In this document: positions 6,650-15,177 of the stretch, piece by piece
How positions within the stretch are numbered: position 1 is the first letter of the stretch
Layout: each line of letters opens with the position of its first letter
From: Agromyces protaetiae
GTDB lineage: Bacteria; Actinomycetota; Actinomycetes; Actinomycetales; Microbacteriaceae
Direction of reading: 5' to 3'
DNA length: 64,000 nucleotides
Assembly: GCF_004135405.1 (NCBI RefSeq)
Contig: NZ_CP035491.1
Coordinates: 744,001-808,000, forward strand
The notes under the pieces: generated by a model
The model's input: the letters and a program-made list of their open reading frames with translations, nothing else
The model's database searches: none
What the model was told of the DNA's origin: nothing
Position numbers and translations under genes: made by a program

Positions 6650-8356
6650 ATGACCCGAACCTGGGATCGCGAAGTCGACGTGCTCGTCGCCGGCTCCGGA
6701 GCCGCCGGTCTGACCGCCGCGATCACCGCCGCCGACGCGGGCCTCGACACGCTCGTCGTCGAGAGCACCGACCGCTGGGGCGGCACGACCATGCGCAGCG
6801 GCGGCGGACTGTGGATGCCGAACAACCCCGTCATGCGAAGGCTCGGCATCGCCGACTCACGCGACGAGGCGCTCACCTACCTCGAGGCCGCGATCGGCCC
6901 TGTGACGTCGATCGGGCCGGCCAGCTCGCAAGCCCGACGCGAGGCGTTCGTCGACGCCGTCGCCCCCGTCGTCGACCTGCTCGAACGCCACGGCGTGCGG
7001 TGGATCTCGGGCAAGGACTACCCCGACTACTACCCCGACCGCGCAGGCGGCAAGATCGGGCGCTCCATCGAGGTCGTGCCGTTCGACGCCAAGCGGCTCG
7101 GCGACTGGAAGGCCACCTCGCGCATCAAGGACGCGATCCCCATCCCCATGCGCAACGGCGACGTCTGGCTGCTCTCCCGCGCCTGGTCGACGCCGTCGGG
7201 GTTCATCGCCGGTGCGAAGCTCGTCTTCCGCACGCTCGGCGGCCTGATCACGGGCCGCACCCTCGTCGGCATGGGCGGCGGGCTCATGCTGAGCCTCGGG
7301 TTCGTCGTCAAGAGCCAGGGCACCGAGATCCTGCTGAACTCCCCCGTCACCGAGCTCGTGAAGGACGACGACGGACGCGTCATCGGCGCCGTGGTCGGCA
7401 CGCCCGACGGACCCGTCCGCATCCGCGCCCGTCGCGCCGTCGTCCTCGGCGCAGGCGGCTTCGCGCGCAACAGCGAATGGCGCGAGCGCTACCACGGCAT
7501 CCCCGGCTACACGTCGGCGGCCGAAGGCGACCTCGGCACGGCGATCGAGGTCGGCCGTGCCGCCGGCGGCGCCCTCGCCCTCATGGACGACGCGTGGTGG
7601 GGCGCCTCCGTGCCGCTGCCCGACGGGGAGACGCTGTTCGTGCTCAACGAGCGCAGCGACCCGTTCAGCATCGTCGTCGACCAGCGCGGCGAGCGGTACC
7701 TCAACGAGTCCGAGAGCTACATCGACTTCGGGCACCACTTGCTCGAGCGCGACCGCACGACGCCCGCGAACCCGTCGTGGCTCGTCGTCGACAAGCGCCA
7801 CCGGCAGCGGTACATGTTCGCGGCACTCCTCATGGGCGGCAAGAAGCTGCGCGAACTCGGCACGGTCGTCTCCGCGCCGACGATCGAGGAGCTCGCGACG
7901 CGGATCGGCGCCGACCCTGCGACGCTCCGCGCGACCGTCGACCGCTTCAACGGGTTCGCACGCACGGGCGTCGACGAGGACTTCGGACGCGGCCGCACGG
8001 CATACGACCGGTACTACAGCGACCCGCGCGTGAAGCCCAACCCCAACCTGGGCCCGCTCGAGAAGGGCCCGTTCACGGCGGTCAAGCTCGTTCCCGGCGA
8101 TCTCGGCACGAAGGGCGGGCTGCTCACCGACGAGCACGCCCGCGTGCTCGACGACGAAGGTCGCGTCATCCCCGGTCTCTACGCCGCGGGCAACACGACC
8201 GCATCGGTCATGGGCCGCACCTACCCCGGTCCGGGTTCGACCATCGGACCCGCCGCAGTCTTCGGATATCTCGCCGCGAAACACGCGGCGCACGCATCCG
8301 ATGTCGACGCCGCACCCACGGTGTCGCAGCAGAAAGAGAAGGAACCACTCGCATGA
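6650..8356 (+). CDS. FAD-binding dehydrogenase, 3-ketosteroid-delta1-dehydrogenase-like
   Basis: The 568-residue flavoprotein starts with an FAD dinucleotide motif (VLVAGSGAAGLTAAITAAD) followed by GGTTMRSGGGLWMPNNP, and ends with AAGNTTASVMGRTYPGPGS, the arrangement of the KstD / fumarate-reductase-like flavoprotein group. Members introduce a double bond next to a ketone in steroids or related cyclic ketones; the substrate here cannot be read from the sequence. A strong ribosome binding site (AAGGAGG) precedes the ATG. It is first in a three-gene operon with an SDR (4-base ATGA overlap) and an esterase, which suggests degradation of an ester or ketone of steroid or terpenoid type. The TetR palindrome upstream should keep it off without its ligand. 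Confidence 0.85.
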   Translation: MTRTWDREVDVLVAGSGAAGLTAAITAADAGLDTLVVESTDRWGGTTMRSGGGLWMPNNPVMRRLGIADSRDEALTYLEAAIGPVTSIGPASSQARREAFVDAVAPVVDLLERHGVRWISGKDYPDYYPDRAGGKIGRSIEVVPFDAKRLGDWKATSRIKDAIPIPMRNGDVWLLSRAWSTPSGFIAGAKLVFRTLGGLITGRTLVGMGGGLMLSLGFVVKSQGTEILLNSPVTELVKDDDGRVIGAVVGTPDGPVRIRARRAVVLGAGGFARNSEWRERYHGIPGYTSAAEGDLGTAIEVGRAAGGALALMDDAWWGASVPLPDGETLFVLNERSDPFSIVVDQRGERYLNESESYIDFGHHLLERDRTTPANPSWLVVDKRHRQRYMFAALLMGGKKLRELGTVVSAPTIEELATRIGADPATLRATVDRFNGFARTGVDEDFGRGRTAYDRYYSDPRVKPNPNLGPLEKGPFTAVKLVPGDLGTKGGLLTDEHARVLDDEGRVIPGLYAAGNTTASVMGRTYPGPGSTIGPAAVFGYLAAKHAAHASDVDAAPTVSQQKEKEPLA

Positions 8357-9453
8357 GCACCCCCACTCGCCCCCTCACCGCCGACGACTCGATCAAGACC
8401 TGGCTCGAGCACCCCGCCGGCGGCCCCGTCCTCCGCGACATGCTCGCCCAGAGCGGCCAGAGCGCCGACGTCTTCAAGCCCGTCCAGCGCCTCGCGATCA
8501 AGCGCCTCATCAAGCTCAGCAAGGGCTCGTTCAGCCAGGAGATCCTCGACGGCCTCATCGAGCGCGCGAACTCGGGCGAGGTCGTCGCGTCGGCCACGGT
8601 CGAAGCCCCGGTCGAGACGACGGATGCCTCGGCGAGCGCGCCCGAGGCATCCACATCAGAAGCATCCGCACCCGAAGCCCCCGAGATCGAGGAATGGACC
8701 GAGCGCATCGACGGCGGCCGTTTCTCGGGCAAGACCGTCATCGTGACCGGTGCCGGCTCGGGCATCGGCCGGGCGACCGCGTCGCGCGTCGCGCGCGAGG
8801 GCGGCCGCGTCGTCGCGGTGGATGTCTCGCAGGAGCGCCTCGACGAGTTCGCCGCCGAGCACCCGGACGCCGAGATCGTGGCCCTCACGGCCGACATCAC
8901 CGACGACGCCGGCATCGCACGCATCGTCGAAGCCGCGGGCGACCGCATCGACGGCCTCGCCAACATCGCCGGGATCATGGACGACATGACGCCCATCGGC
9001 GAACTCACGGACGCCGTGTGGACCCGCGTCATGCGGGTCAACGTCGACGGCACCATGAAGCTCATGCGCGCCGTCGTGCCGACCATGGTCGCCCAGGGCA
9101 AGGGCTCGATCGTCAACACCGCCTCCGAGGCGGCCCTCCGCGGCTCGGCGGCAGGTGTCGCCTACACGGCGTCGAAGCACGCCGTCGTCGGCCTCACGAA
9201 GTCGTCGGCGTTCATGTACGGCCCGAGCGGCCTGCGCGTGAACGCCGTCGCCCCGGGCGCGACGATCACGAACATCGAGGCGACGTTCGCGTCGCCCCTC
9301 GGCGCCGAGCGCGTGCAGTCGGCGATGGCGATCCTGCCGGGTGCGGCCGAGGCCGAGGCGCTCGCGGCGTCGATCACGTTCCTGCTGTCCGACGACGGCG
9401 TGAACATCAACGGCGTCGTGCTCGCGTCCGACGGCGGCTGGTCGGCGGCCTGA
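8353..9453 (+). CDS. SDR oxidoreductase with an N-terminal helical extension
   Basis: Residues about 127-366 are a classical short-chain dehydrogenase: TVIVTGAGSGIGRATA cofactor motif, NIAGI, catalytic Ser in NTASEAAL and the YTASK tetrad near residue 271, and APGATITN after it. NAD(H) is likely because an Asp (VVAVDVS) follows the second strand. Residues 1-75 form a separate helical unit (SIKTWLEHPAGGPVLRDMLA, PVQRLAIKRLIKLSKG) joined by an Ala/Glu/Ser/Thr-rich linker (about 76-115). I do not recognise that domain firmly. The start overlaps the flavoprotein stop and the stop overlaps the esterase ATG, so the three are translationally coupled. It probably oxidises or reduces an alcohol/ketone in the same pathway. 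Confidence 0.85.
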   Translation: MSTPTRPLTADDSIKTWLEHPAGGPVLRDMLAQSGQSADVFKPVQRLAIKRLIKLSKGSFSQEILDGLIERANSGEVVASATVEAPVETTDASASAPEASTSEASAPEAPEIEEWTERIDGGRFSGKTVIVTGAGSGIGRATASRVAREGGRVVAVDVSQERLDEFAAEHPDAEIVALTADITDDAGIARIVEAAGDRIDGLANIAGIMDDMTPIGELTDAVWTRVMRVNVDGTMKLMRAVVPTMVAQGKGSIVNTASEAALRGSAAGVAYTASKHAVVGLTKSSAFMYGPSGLRVNAVAPGATITNIEATFASPLGAERVQSAMAILPGAAEAEALAASITFLLSDDGVNINGVVLASDGGWSAA

Positions 9454-10385
9454 TGCCGAAGCCCTCGCCGTTCCACCCCGACCTCCGCGCGGCACGCTTC
9501 GTGCCGAACTACACGATGGGTCCGCGCATGACGCGGCTCATGCGGGCGACGCCGCCGACGGGAACCGCCCCCGACGACGTGCGCATCGAAGAGGTGGTCG
9601 TGCCAGGACCGGCGGGGGCACCCGACATCCGCCTCCGCGTCTACGACCCGGTGGGGCGGGCGGCCTCGTCGCCCGCCCTGCTGTGGATCCACGGCGGCGG
9701 CTTCCTCATCGGGTCGCCCGAGCAGGACGAAGCGTCGAGCATCCGCTTCGCGCGGGAGCTCGGCATCCTCGTCGTCGCTGCGCGGTATCGGCTCGCACCG
9801 GAGCATCCGTCTCCTGCCGGCCTCGACGACGTCTACGCGGCGCTCGCGTGGCTCCTCGGCGAGGCCGAGGCGCGGGCCGTCGACCGCGAGCGCATCGCGA
9901 TCGGCGGGGCCTCGGCGGGCGGCGGCCTTGCGGCCTCGCTCGCGCTCCTCGCGCACGACCGCGGCGAGTTCGCGCCCGCGTTCCAACTCCTCGTCTACCC
10001 GATGCTCGACGACCGCACCGTACTGCGAGCCGGTCCCCCTCCGCGCGGGCACCGCATGTGGTCGACGGGCAGCAACCGCTACGCGTGGACGTCGTACCTC
10101 GGCGAAGCGCCCGGCGGCCCGGATGTCTCGCCCTACGCCGCACCCGCGCGACGCGCCGACCTCGGCGGGCTGCCGCCCGCGTGGATCGGGGTCGGCATGC
10201 TCGACCTCTTCCATGACGAGGATGTCTCCTACGCGGCGCGGCTCGGAGAGGCGGGCGTGCCCGTGGAGCTCGAGGTCGTCGAGGGCGTCTTCCACGGGTT
10301 CGACGCGGTGTTCCGCAAGTCGGGCGTCGCGCGGTCGTTCTGGCGGTCGCAGGCCGAGGCGCTGCGCCGGGCCTTCGCGCGCTGA
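9453..10385 (+). CDS. Alpha/beta hydrolase, hormone-sensitive-lipase-type esterase
   Basis: The 310-residue enzyme shows the oxyanion motif LLWIHGGGFLIGSPEQ, the nucleophile elbow IGGASAGGGLAA with catalytic Ser, an Asp in GVGMLDLFHDEDVSYA and a His in EGVFHGFDA, which is the HSL (family IV) esterase signature. It likely hydrolyses a short-chain or cyclic carboxylic ester in the cytoplasm. Its ATG shares one base with the SDR stop (TGATG), so it is coupled to the upstream genes. With a ketone dehydrogenase and an SDR it makes a plausible Baeyer-Villiger-like or steroid-ester breakdown operon, though no monooxygenase is present. Confidence 0.88.
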   Translation: MPKPSPFHPDLRAARFVPNYTMGPRMTRLMRATPPTGTAPDDVRIEEVVVPGPAGAPDIRLRVYDPVGRAASSPALLWIHGGGFLIGSPEQDEASSIRFARELGILVVAARYRLAPEHPSPAGLDDVYAALAWLLGEAEARAVDRERIAIGGASAGGGLAASLALLAHDRGEFAPAFQLLVYPMLDDRTVLRAGPPPRGHRMWSTGSNRYAWTSYLGEAPGGPDVSPYAAPARRADLGGLPPAWIGVGMLDLFHDEDVSYAARLGEAGVPVELEVVEGVFHGFDAVFRKSGVARSFWRSQAEALRRAFAR

Positions 10386-10472
10386 CCCCGATTCTGTACG
10401 CCCCGCCCCTGTTCACCCGCGGGGACTACGGTATTGGGGTCGATCCGTGGGGGATCGCGGGAGGGGACGACG

Positions 10473-11078
10473 ATGGCTTCCAAGAAGACGAAGGCCGCGA
10501 GCAGGAAGGCCGCAGCGGCGAAAACCGAGAAGGCCGCGGCCAAGCTCGCCGCTGCGAAGGCTGCGGCCAAGGCCGAACGCAAAGCGCTCGAAGCGGCGGC
10601 GGCGAAGGCCATCGCCGACGCGAAGAGCGCGGTCAACGCCGCCGAGAAGGCCGCGAAGAAGGTCGACGCTCGCTCGCGCGAGCGCGCCGCGGTGCTCCGC
10701 GAGCGCATCAAGGAAGCCGAGAAGCTCGCGGCCAAGGCGGTCCGTCGCGCCGAGAAGACGGCCGCGCTCGAGGCCGGGAAGCTTGAATCGGTCGTGCTGC
10801 ACCGCATCGAGATCCCGACGGATGCCTCGCCCGAGGCCGCTGCCGGACCTGCGGCGCCTGCGGTCAAGGAAGACGTCGTCGCGGCACCGGCCCCGAAGGC
10901 GAAGCCTGCGCCGAAGGCGGCACCGAAGCCGAACCCGGCGCCCGCTGCCGCGCCCGCGCCCGCCCCGGCAGCCGAGCCGACCTTCCGCGAGTTGCGCGAG
11001 CGCGCCAAGGCCGCCGGTGTCGTCGGCTACTCGCGCATGAACAAGGCCGCCCTCGCCACCGCGCTCGGCGAGGCCTGA
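10473..11078 (+). CDS. Lys/Ala-rich histone-like protein with C-terminal Rho_N/SAP-like motif
   Basis: The 201-residue protein begins with about 110 residues of Lys/Ala/Glu repeats that should form one long basic helix or coiled coil (AAAKTEKAAAKLAAAKAAAK, AEKAAKKVDARSRERAA). A Pro/Ala/Lys-rich linker follows, and the last 35 residues (TFRELRERAKAAGVVGYSRM, NKAALATAL) resemble the Rho N-terminal or SAP-type helix-extended-helix nucleic-acid-binding motif. It may bind DNA or RNA in the manner of histone-H1-like bacterial proteins; this is inference. The ATG was chosen for the GAGGGG ribosome binding site ten bases upstream. A hairpin terminator follows, so the gene is monocistronic. Confidence 0.72.
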   Translation: MASKKTKAASRKAAAAKTEKAAAKLAAAKAAAKAERKALEAAAAKAIADAKSAVNAAEKAAKKVDARSRERAAVLRERIKEAEKLAAKAVRRAEKTAALEAGKLESVVLHRIEIPTDASPEAAAGPAAPAVKEDVVAAPAPKAKPAPKAAPKPNPAPAAAPAPAPAAEPTFRELRERAKAAGVVGYSRMNKAALATALGEA

Positions 11079-11092
11079 TCGAAAGACCGTTC

Positions 11093-11113
11093 ACCGGCGG
11101 GTAACCCGCCGGT
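11093..11113 (+). terminator. Hairpin terminator after the Lys/Ala-rich gene
   Basis: ACCGGCGGG (11093-11101), loop TAA, CCCGCCGGT (11105-11113) form a perfect 9-bp stem 15 bases after the stop codon. Confidence 0.7.
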
Positions 11114-11166
11114 CGTAGCGTTGCGGTTCCGCGCCCTCCGGCGTCCGTCGCGCAGTTGGAGTACCC

Positions 11167-14100
11167 GTGAACCAAGCCCGTGGCGTCATCGTCCGATCCG
11201 ACGCACCCGCGCCCCGCACGCTCCTCGACATCCTGCGCGAGTCCGCGCGGCTGTCGCCCGATGCGTCCGCCATCGAGGATCCCGCCGGCGCGCTCAGCTA
11301 CCGCGAGCTCATGGCGGCCGTCATCTCGGTCGCCGCGAGACTGCACGCGGCGGGCGTGCGCCGCGGCGACCGCGTCGGCGTGCGCATGCGTTCGGGCTCG
11401 CGCGACCTGTACGTCGCGATCCTCGGCGTCATCGCGGCGGGTGCGGCGTACGTGCCCGTCGACGCCGACGACCCCGAGGAGCGCGCGACGCTCGTCTTCG
11501 GCGAGGCGGCCGTCCGCGGCGTCATCGGCGACGGCGGGTACGTCGCGTGGTCGACGGACGACGACGGGCGGGCGGACGTCTCGGACGACGCGGATGCTCC
11601 GTATGCGACGGATGCCTCGGGCTCCCCCGCTGCCGCAGGCGCCGGCCGCGAGGCATCCGAGATCCTTCCCGTCGCGATGCCGCACCCGAGCACCGCGAAC
11701 CTGCCGCTCGTGACCCCGCCCCGGCCCGAGGACGACGCGTGGATCATCTTCACGTCGGGCTCGACGGGCACGCCGAAGGGCGTCGCCGTGAGCCACCGCT
11801 CGGCGGCCGCGTTCGTCGACGCCGAGGCCGAGCTCTTCCTGCAGGACGAGCCGATCTCGCCCGCCGACCGCGTGCTCGCGGGGCTCTCGGTCGCGTTCGA
11901 CGCGTCGTGCGAGGAGATGTGGCTCGCGTGGCGGCACGGCGCATGCCTCGTGCCCGCGCCCCGCTCGCTCGTGCGCAGCGGCATGGACCTCGGGCCGTGG
12001 CTCGCCGCCAATCGCATCACGATCGTCTCGACCGTGCCGACGCTCGCCTCGCTGTGGCCCGCCGACGCGCTCGACAGTGTGCGGCTGCTCATTTTCGGCG
12101 GCGAGGCGTGCCCGCCCGACCTCGTGAACCGCCTCGCGGTCGAGGGCCGCGAGGTGTGGAACACGTACGGCCCGACCGAGGCGACCGTCGTCGCGACCGC
12201 CGCGATCATGCACCCCGGCGAGCCCGTGCGCATCGGGCTGCCGCTCGCGGGATGGGAGGTCGCGGTCGTCGATGCCGACGGGAGCCCCGTCGGCGACGGC
12301 GAGTCGGGTGAGCTCATCATCGGCGGCGTCGGGCTGGCGCGCTACCTCGACCCCGCGAAGGACGCCGAGAAGTACGCGCCGATGCCGTCGCTCGGGTGGG
12401 AGCGTGCGTACCGCAGCGGCGACCTCGTGCGCTTCGACCGCGACGGGCTCTTCTATCAGGGCCGGGCCGACGACCAGGTGAAGGTCGGCGGGCGGCGCAT
12501 CGAGCTCGGCGAGATCGAGGCCGCACTGCAAGACCTGCCGGGCGTCGGCGGCGCGGCCGTCGCGGTGCGCAAATCCGAGGCGGGCAACGACGTGCTCGTC
12601 GGGTATCTCGCCGTCCCCGACCGCGAGGCGTTCTCGCGCCGCGACGCCATCGCGCGCCTGCGCGAAGAGCTGCCCGCCGCGCTCGTGCCGATGCTCGCCC
12701 TCGTCGACGACCTGCCCGTCCGCACGTCGGGCAAGGTCGACCGCGCCGCTCTGCCGTGGCCCATCGAAGACGACGAGCCGACCGACGTCGGCGACGACCC
12801 CGTCGCCGAAGCCCTCGCCGCCGACTGGCGGAGCGTGCTCGGCATCGCGCCGTCGAGCCCCGACGACAACTTCTTCGACCTCGGCGGCGGGTCGCTCGCG
12901 GCCGCCCAGCTCGTCTCGCTCGTGCGTCGACGCCACCCCGACGCGACGGTCGCCGACATCTACGCGCACCCGCGGTTCGGGTCGATGGTGGGCTTCCTCG
13001 CAGAGGCGTCGCCCGAGGCATCCGCCGCCTCGACCCACGAGGTGCCGCCGACCCCGCGCCGCATGCAGGTCGTGCAGACCCTCCTCGGCGTCCCGCTCTT
13101 CATCCTGAACGGCGTGCGCTGGCTGCTCTACCTGCTGACGGCGAGCGCGATCCTCCGCCCGCTCGGCGGGTTCGACGCGCTGCCCGAGGTGTCGATCCCG
13201 TGGCTCGTCGTGGGGCTCCTCGTGTTCGTGACGCCGTGGGGGCGGATGGCCGTCGCGGTCGTCGTCGCGCGGCTCCTGCTCGCCGGGCTCCGCCCGGGCG
13301 ACTACCCGCGCGGCGGGAGCGTGCACCTGAGGCTCTGGCTCGCCGATCAGGTCGCCCATCAGATCGGCGCCGCGAGCCTCGCCGGGGCGCCGTGGATCAG
13401 CTACTACGCCCGCGCCCTCGGCGCGAAGATCGGCCCCGGCGTCGACCTGCACGCCCTGCCGCCCATCACGGGCATGCTCGAGATCGGCGCGGGCGCGTCG
13501 ATCGAGCCCGAGGTCGACCTCGCGGGCACCTGGATCGACGGCGACGTCGTGCGGGTCGGCGCGATCCGCGTCGGCGCGGGCTCGTCGGTCGGCGCGCGAA
13601 GCTCGCTCATGCCGGGCGCCCGCATCGGCAAGAACGCGACCGTCGCCCCTGGCTCGGCCGTCTTCGGCCGCGTCCCTGCCGGCCAGAACTGGGCCGGATC
13701 CCCCGCCATCCGCGTCGGCAAGTCGCACGCGTGGTGGCCCGCCGAGCGGCCTCCGGCCGCGACCCGGTGGGTGTGGGCGTACGGCGTCGCCTCGACGGTC
13801 GTCTCGCTCGTCCCCGTCGTGTCGTTCGCGGCGGGCGCCGCCGTGCTCGCGCTCTTCGTGCGGGGCTCGGCCGACCTCGCCCAGTTCGCGCTCGGCGCCC
13901 TCGCGGGCCTCGTGCCGGCGACGGCGGTCGCGGGCATCGTGCTCGCGGGCCTCGTCGTCGTGCTCGTGCGGCTCCTCGGCATCGGGCTCGACGAGGGCGT
14001 GTACCCCGTGCGCAGCCGCGTCGGCTGGCAGGTGTGGGCCACCGAACGACTCCTCGATCTGTCTCGCACGATCCTGTTCCCGCTCTACTCGAGCCTGTTC

Positions 14101-15177
14101 ACCCCGACGTGGCTGCGCATGCTCGGCGCCGAGATCGGGCGCGACGTCGAAGCATCCACCGTGCTGCTCCTTCCCGCGATGACGAGCGTCGGCGACGGCG
14201 CGTTCCTCGCCGACGACACGCTCGTCGCCTCCTACGAGCTCGGCGGCGGCTACGTGCGCCTCGCGCGCGCGAACATCGGCGCGCGCGCGTTCGTCGGCAA
14301 CTCGGGCATGGCGCCCGGCGGCAACCGGGTGCCGCGCGACTCGCTCGTCGCCGTGCTGTCGGTCGCGCCGCGGAAGGCGAAGGCCGGGACATCCTGGCTC
14401 GGCTCCCCGCCCGTGAAGCTCCGCCGCCAGGCGCAAGACGCCGACGCGAGCCGCACCTACGACCCGCCCTACCGCCTGCGCGTCGCGCGCACGATCTGGG
14501 AGCTGCTGCGCGCCGTGCCCGTGATCGTCACGAACGCGCTCGGCCTCGCCGTGCTGCTCGCCCTCGCGGCCGTCATCGAGGCGTGGGGGCCGTGGGCCGC
14601 CGTCGGCCTCAGCGGGCCGATCCTCCTCGCGGCCGGGTTCGCGGCGGCCGCCGTGTCGACGATCGCGAAGTGGCTCCTCATCGGGCGCATCAAAGCGGGC
14701 GAACACCCGCTGTGGTCGTCGTTCGTGTGGCGGAGCGAGGTGTCCGACACCTTCACCGAGATGGTCGCCGCTCCCTGGTTCGCGCACGCGATGGCGGGCA
14801 CGCCCGCGCTCGTCTGGTGGCTGCGCAGTCTCGGCGCGAAGATCGGCCGCGGCGTGTGGATCGACAGCTACTGGCTGCCCGAGGCCGACCTCGTGACGCT
14901 CGGCGACGCCGCGACCGTCAATCGCGGATGCGTGGTGCAGACGCATCTCTTCCATGATCGAATCATGAGCATGGACGAAGTCGTCATCGAGCGCGGAGGC
15001 ACGCTCGGCCCCCACAGCGTCATCCTGCCCGCGGCCCGCATCGGCGAGCATGCGACGGTCGGCCCTGCGTCGCTCGTCATGCGCGGAGAAGGCGTGCCCG
15101 ATCGCGGCCGCTGGAGCGGCAACCCCATCGGCCCCTGGCGCGACGTCGTCGTCGGCCGCTACGTGCGAACGGCCTGA
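11167..15177 (+). CDS. Pls/PosA-family non-ribosomal peptide synthetase
   Basis: The 1336-residue membrane enzyme has an adenylation domain (about 1-505: IIFTSGSTGTPKGVAVSH, NTYGPTEATV, YRSGDLVRFDRDG, RTSGKVDRAAL), a peptidyl carrier domain with the phosphopantetheine Ser576 in FFDLGGGSLAAAQL, and a long C-terminal half in which pairs of transmembrane helices alternate with three hexapeptide-repeat acyltransferase-like domains (GPGVDLHALPPITGMLEIGA, IGRDVEASTVLLLPAMTSVG, IGRGVWIDSYWLPEADLV). This architecture and length match epsilon-poly-lysine synthetase (about 1300 residues) and its uncharacterised relatives. The activated amino acid cannot be predicted by eye. A GTG start precedes adenylation motif A1. 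The next gene overlaps by one base and a phosphopantetheinyl transferase lies nearby. Confidence 0.92.
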   Translation: MNQARGVIVRSDAPAPRTLLDILRESARLSPDASAIEDPAGALSYRELMAAVISVAARLHAAGVRRGDRVGVRMRSGSRDLYVAILGVIAAGAAYVPVDADDPEERATLVFGEAAVRGVIGDGGYVAWSTDDDGRADVSDDADAPYATDASGSPAAAGAGREASEILPVAMPHPSTANLPLVTPPRPEDDAWIIFTSGSTGTPKGVAVSHRSAAAFVDAEAELFLQDEPISPADRVLAGLSVAFDASCEEMWLAWRHGACLVPAPRSLVRSGMDLGPWLAANRITIVSTVPTLASLWPADALDSVRLLIFGGEACPPDLVNRLAVEGREVWNTYGPTEATVVATAAIMHPGEPVRIGLPLAGWEVAVVDADGSPVGDGESGELIIGGVGLARYLDPAKDAEKYAPMPSLGWERAYRSGDLVRFDRDGLFYQGRADDQVKVGGRRIELGEIEAALQDLPGVGGAAVAVRKSEAGNDVLVGYLAVPDREAFSRRDAIARLREELPAALVPMLALVDDLPVRTSGKVDRAALPWPIEDDEPTDVGDDPVAEALAADWRSVLGIAPSSPDDNFFDLGGGSLAAAQLVSLVRRRHPDATVADIYAHPRFGSMVGFLAEASPEASAASTHEVPPTPRRMQVVQTLLGVPLFILNGVRWLLYLLTASAILRPLGGFDALPEVSIPWLVVGLLVFVTPWGRMAVAVVVARLLLAGLRPGDYPRGGSVHLRLWLADQVAHQIGAASLAGAPWISYYARALGAKIGPGVDLHALPPITGMLEIGAGASIEPEVDLAGTWIDGDVVRVGAIRVGAGSSVGARSSLMPGARIGKNATVAPGSAVFGRVPAGQNWAGSPAIRVGKSHAWWPAERPPAATRWVWAYGVASTVVSLVPVVSFAAGAAVLALFVRGSADLAQFALGALAGLVPATAVAGIVLAGLVVVLVRLLGIGLDEGVYPVRSRVGWQVWATERLLDLSRTILFPLYSSLFTPTWLRMLGAEIGRDVEASTVLLLPAMTSVGDGAFLADDTLVASYELGGGYVRLARANIGARAFVGNSGMAPGGNRVPRDSLVAVLSVAPRKAKAGTSWLGSPPVKLRRQAQDADASRTYDPPYRLRVARTIWELLRAVPVIVTNALGLAVLLALAAVIEAWGPWAAVGLSGPILLAAGFAAAAVSTIAKWLLIGRIKAGEHPLWSSFVWRSEVSDTFTEMVAAPWFAHAMAGTPALVWWLRSLGAKIGRGVWIDSYWLPEADLVTLGDAATVNRGCVVQTHLFHDRIMSMDEVVIERGGTLGPHSVILPAARIGEHATVGPASLVMRGEGVPDRGRWSGNPIGPWRDVVVGRYVRTA

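Noticed and set aside
6604..8352. Plus-strand frame continuing upstream of the SDR
   Set aside because: Low-complexity Arg-rich shadow of the KstD-like gene; the ATG at 8353 fits the operon overlap.
10864..15051. Very long minus-strand open frame opposite the Pls-type synthetase
   Set aside because: Arg/His/Asp-rich shadow typical of high-GC antisense frames; the plus-strand frame has complete NRPS motifs.
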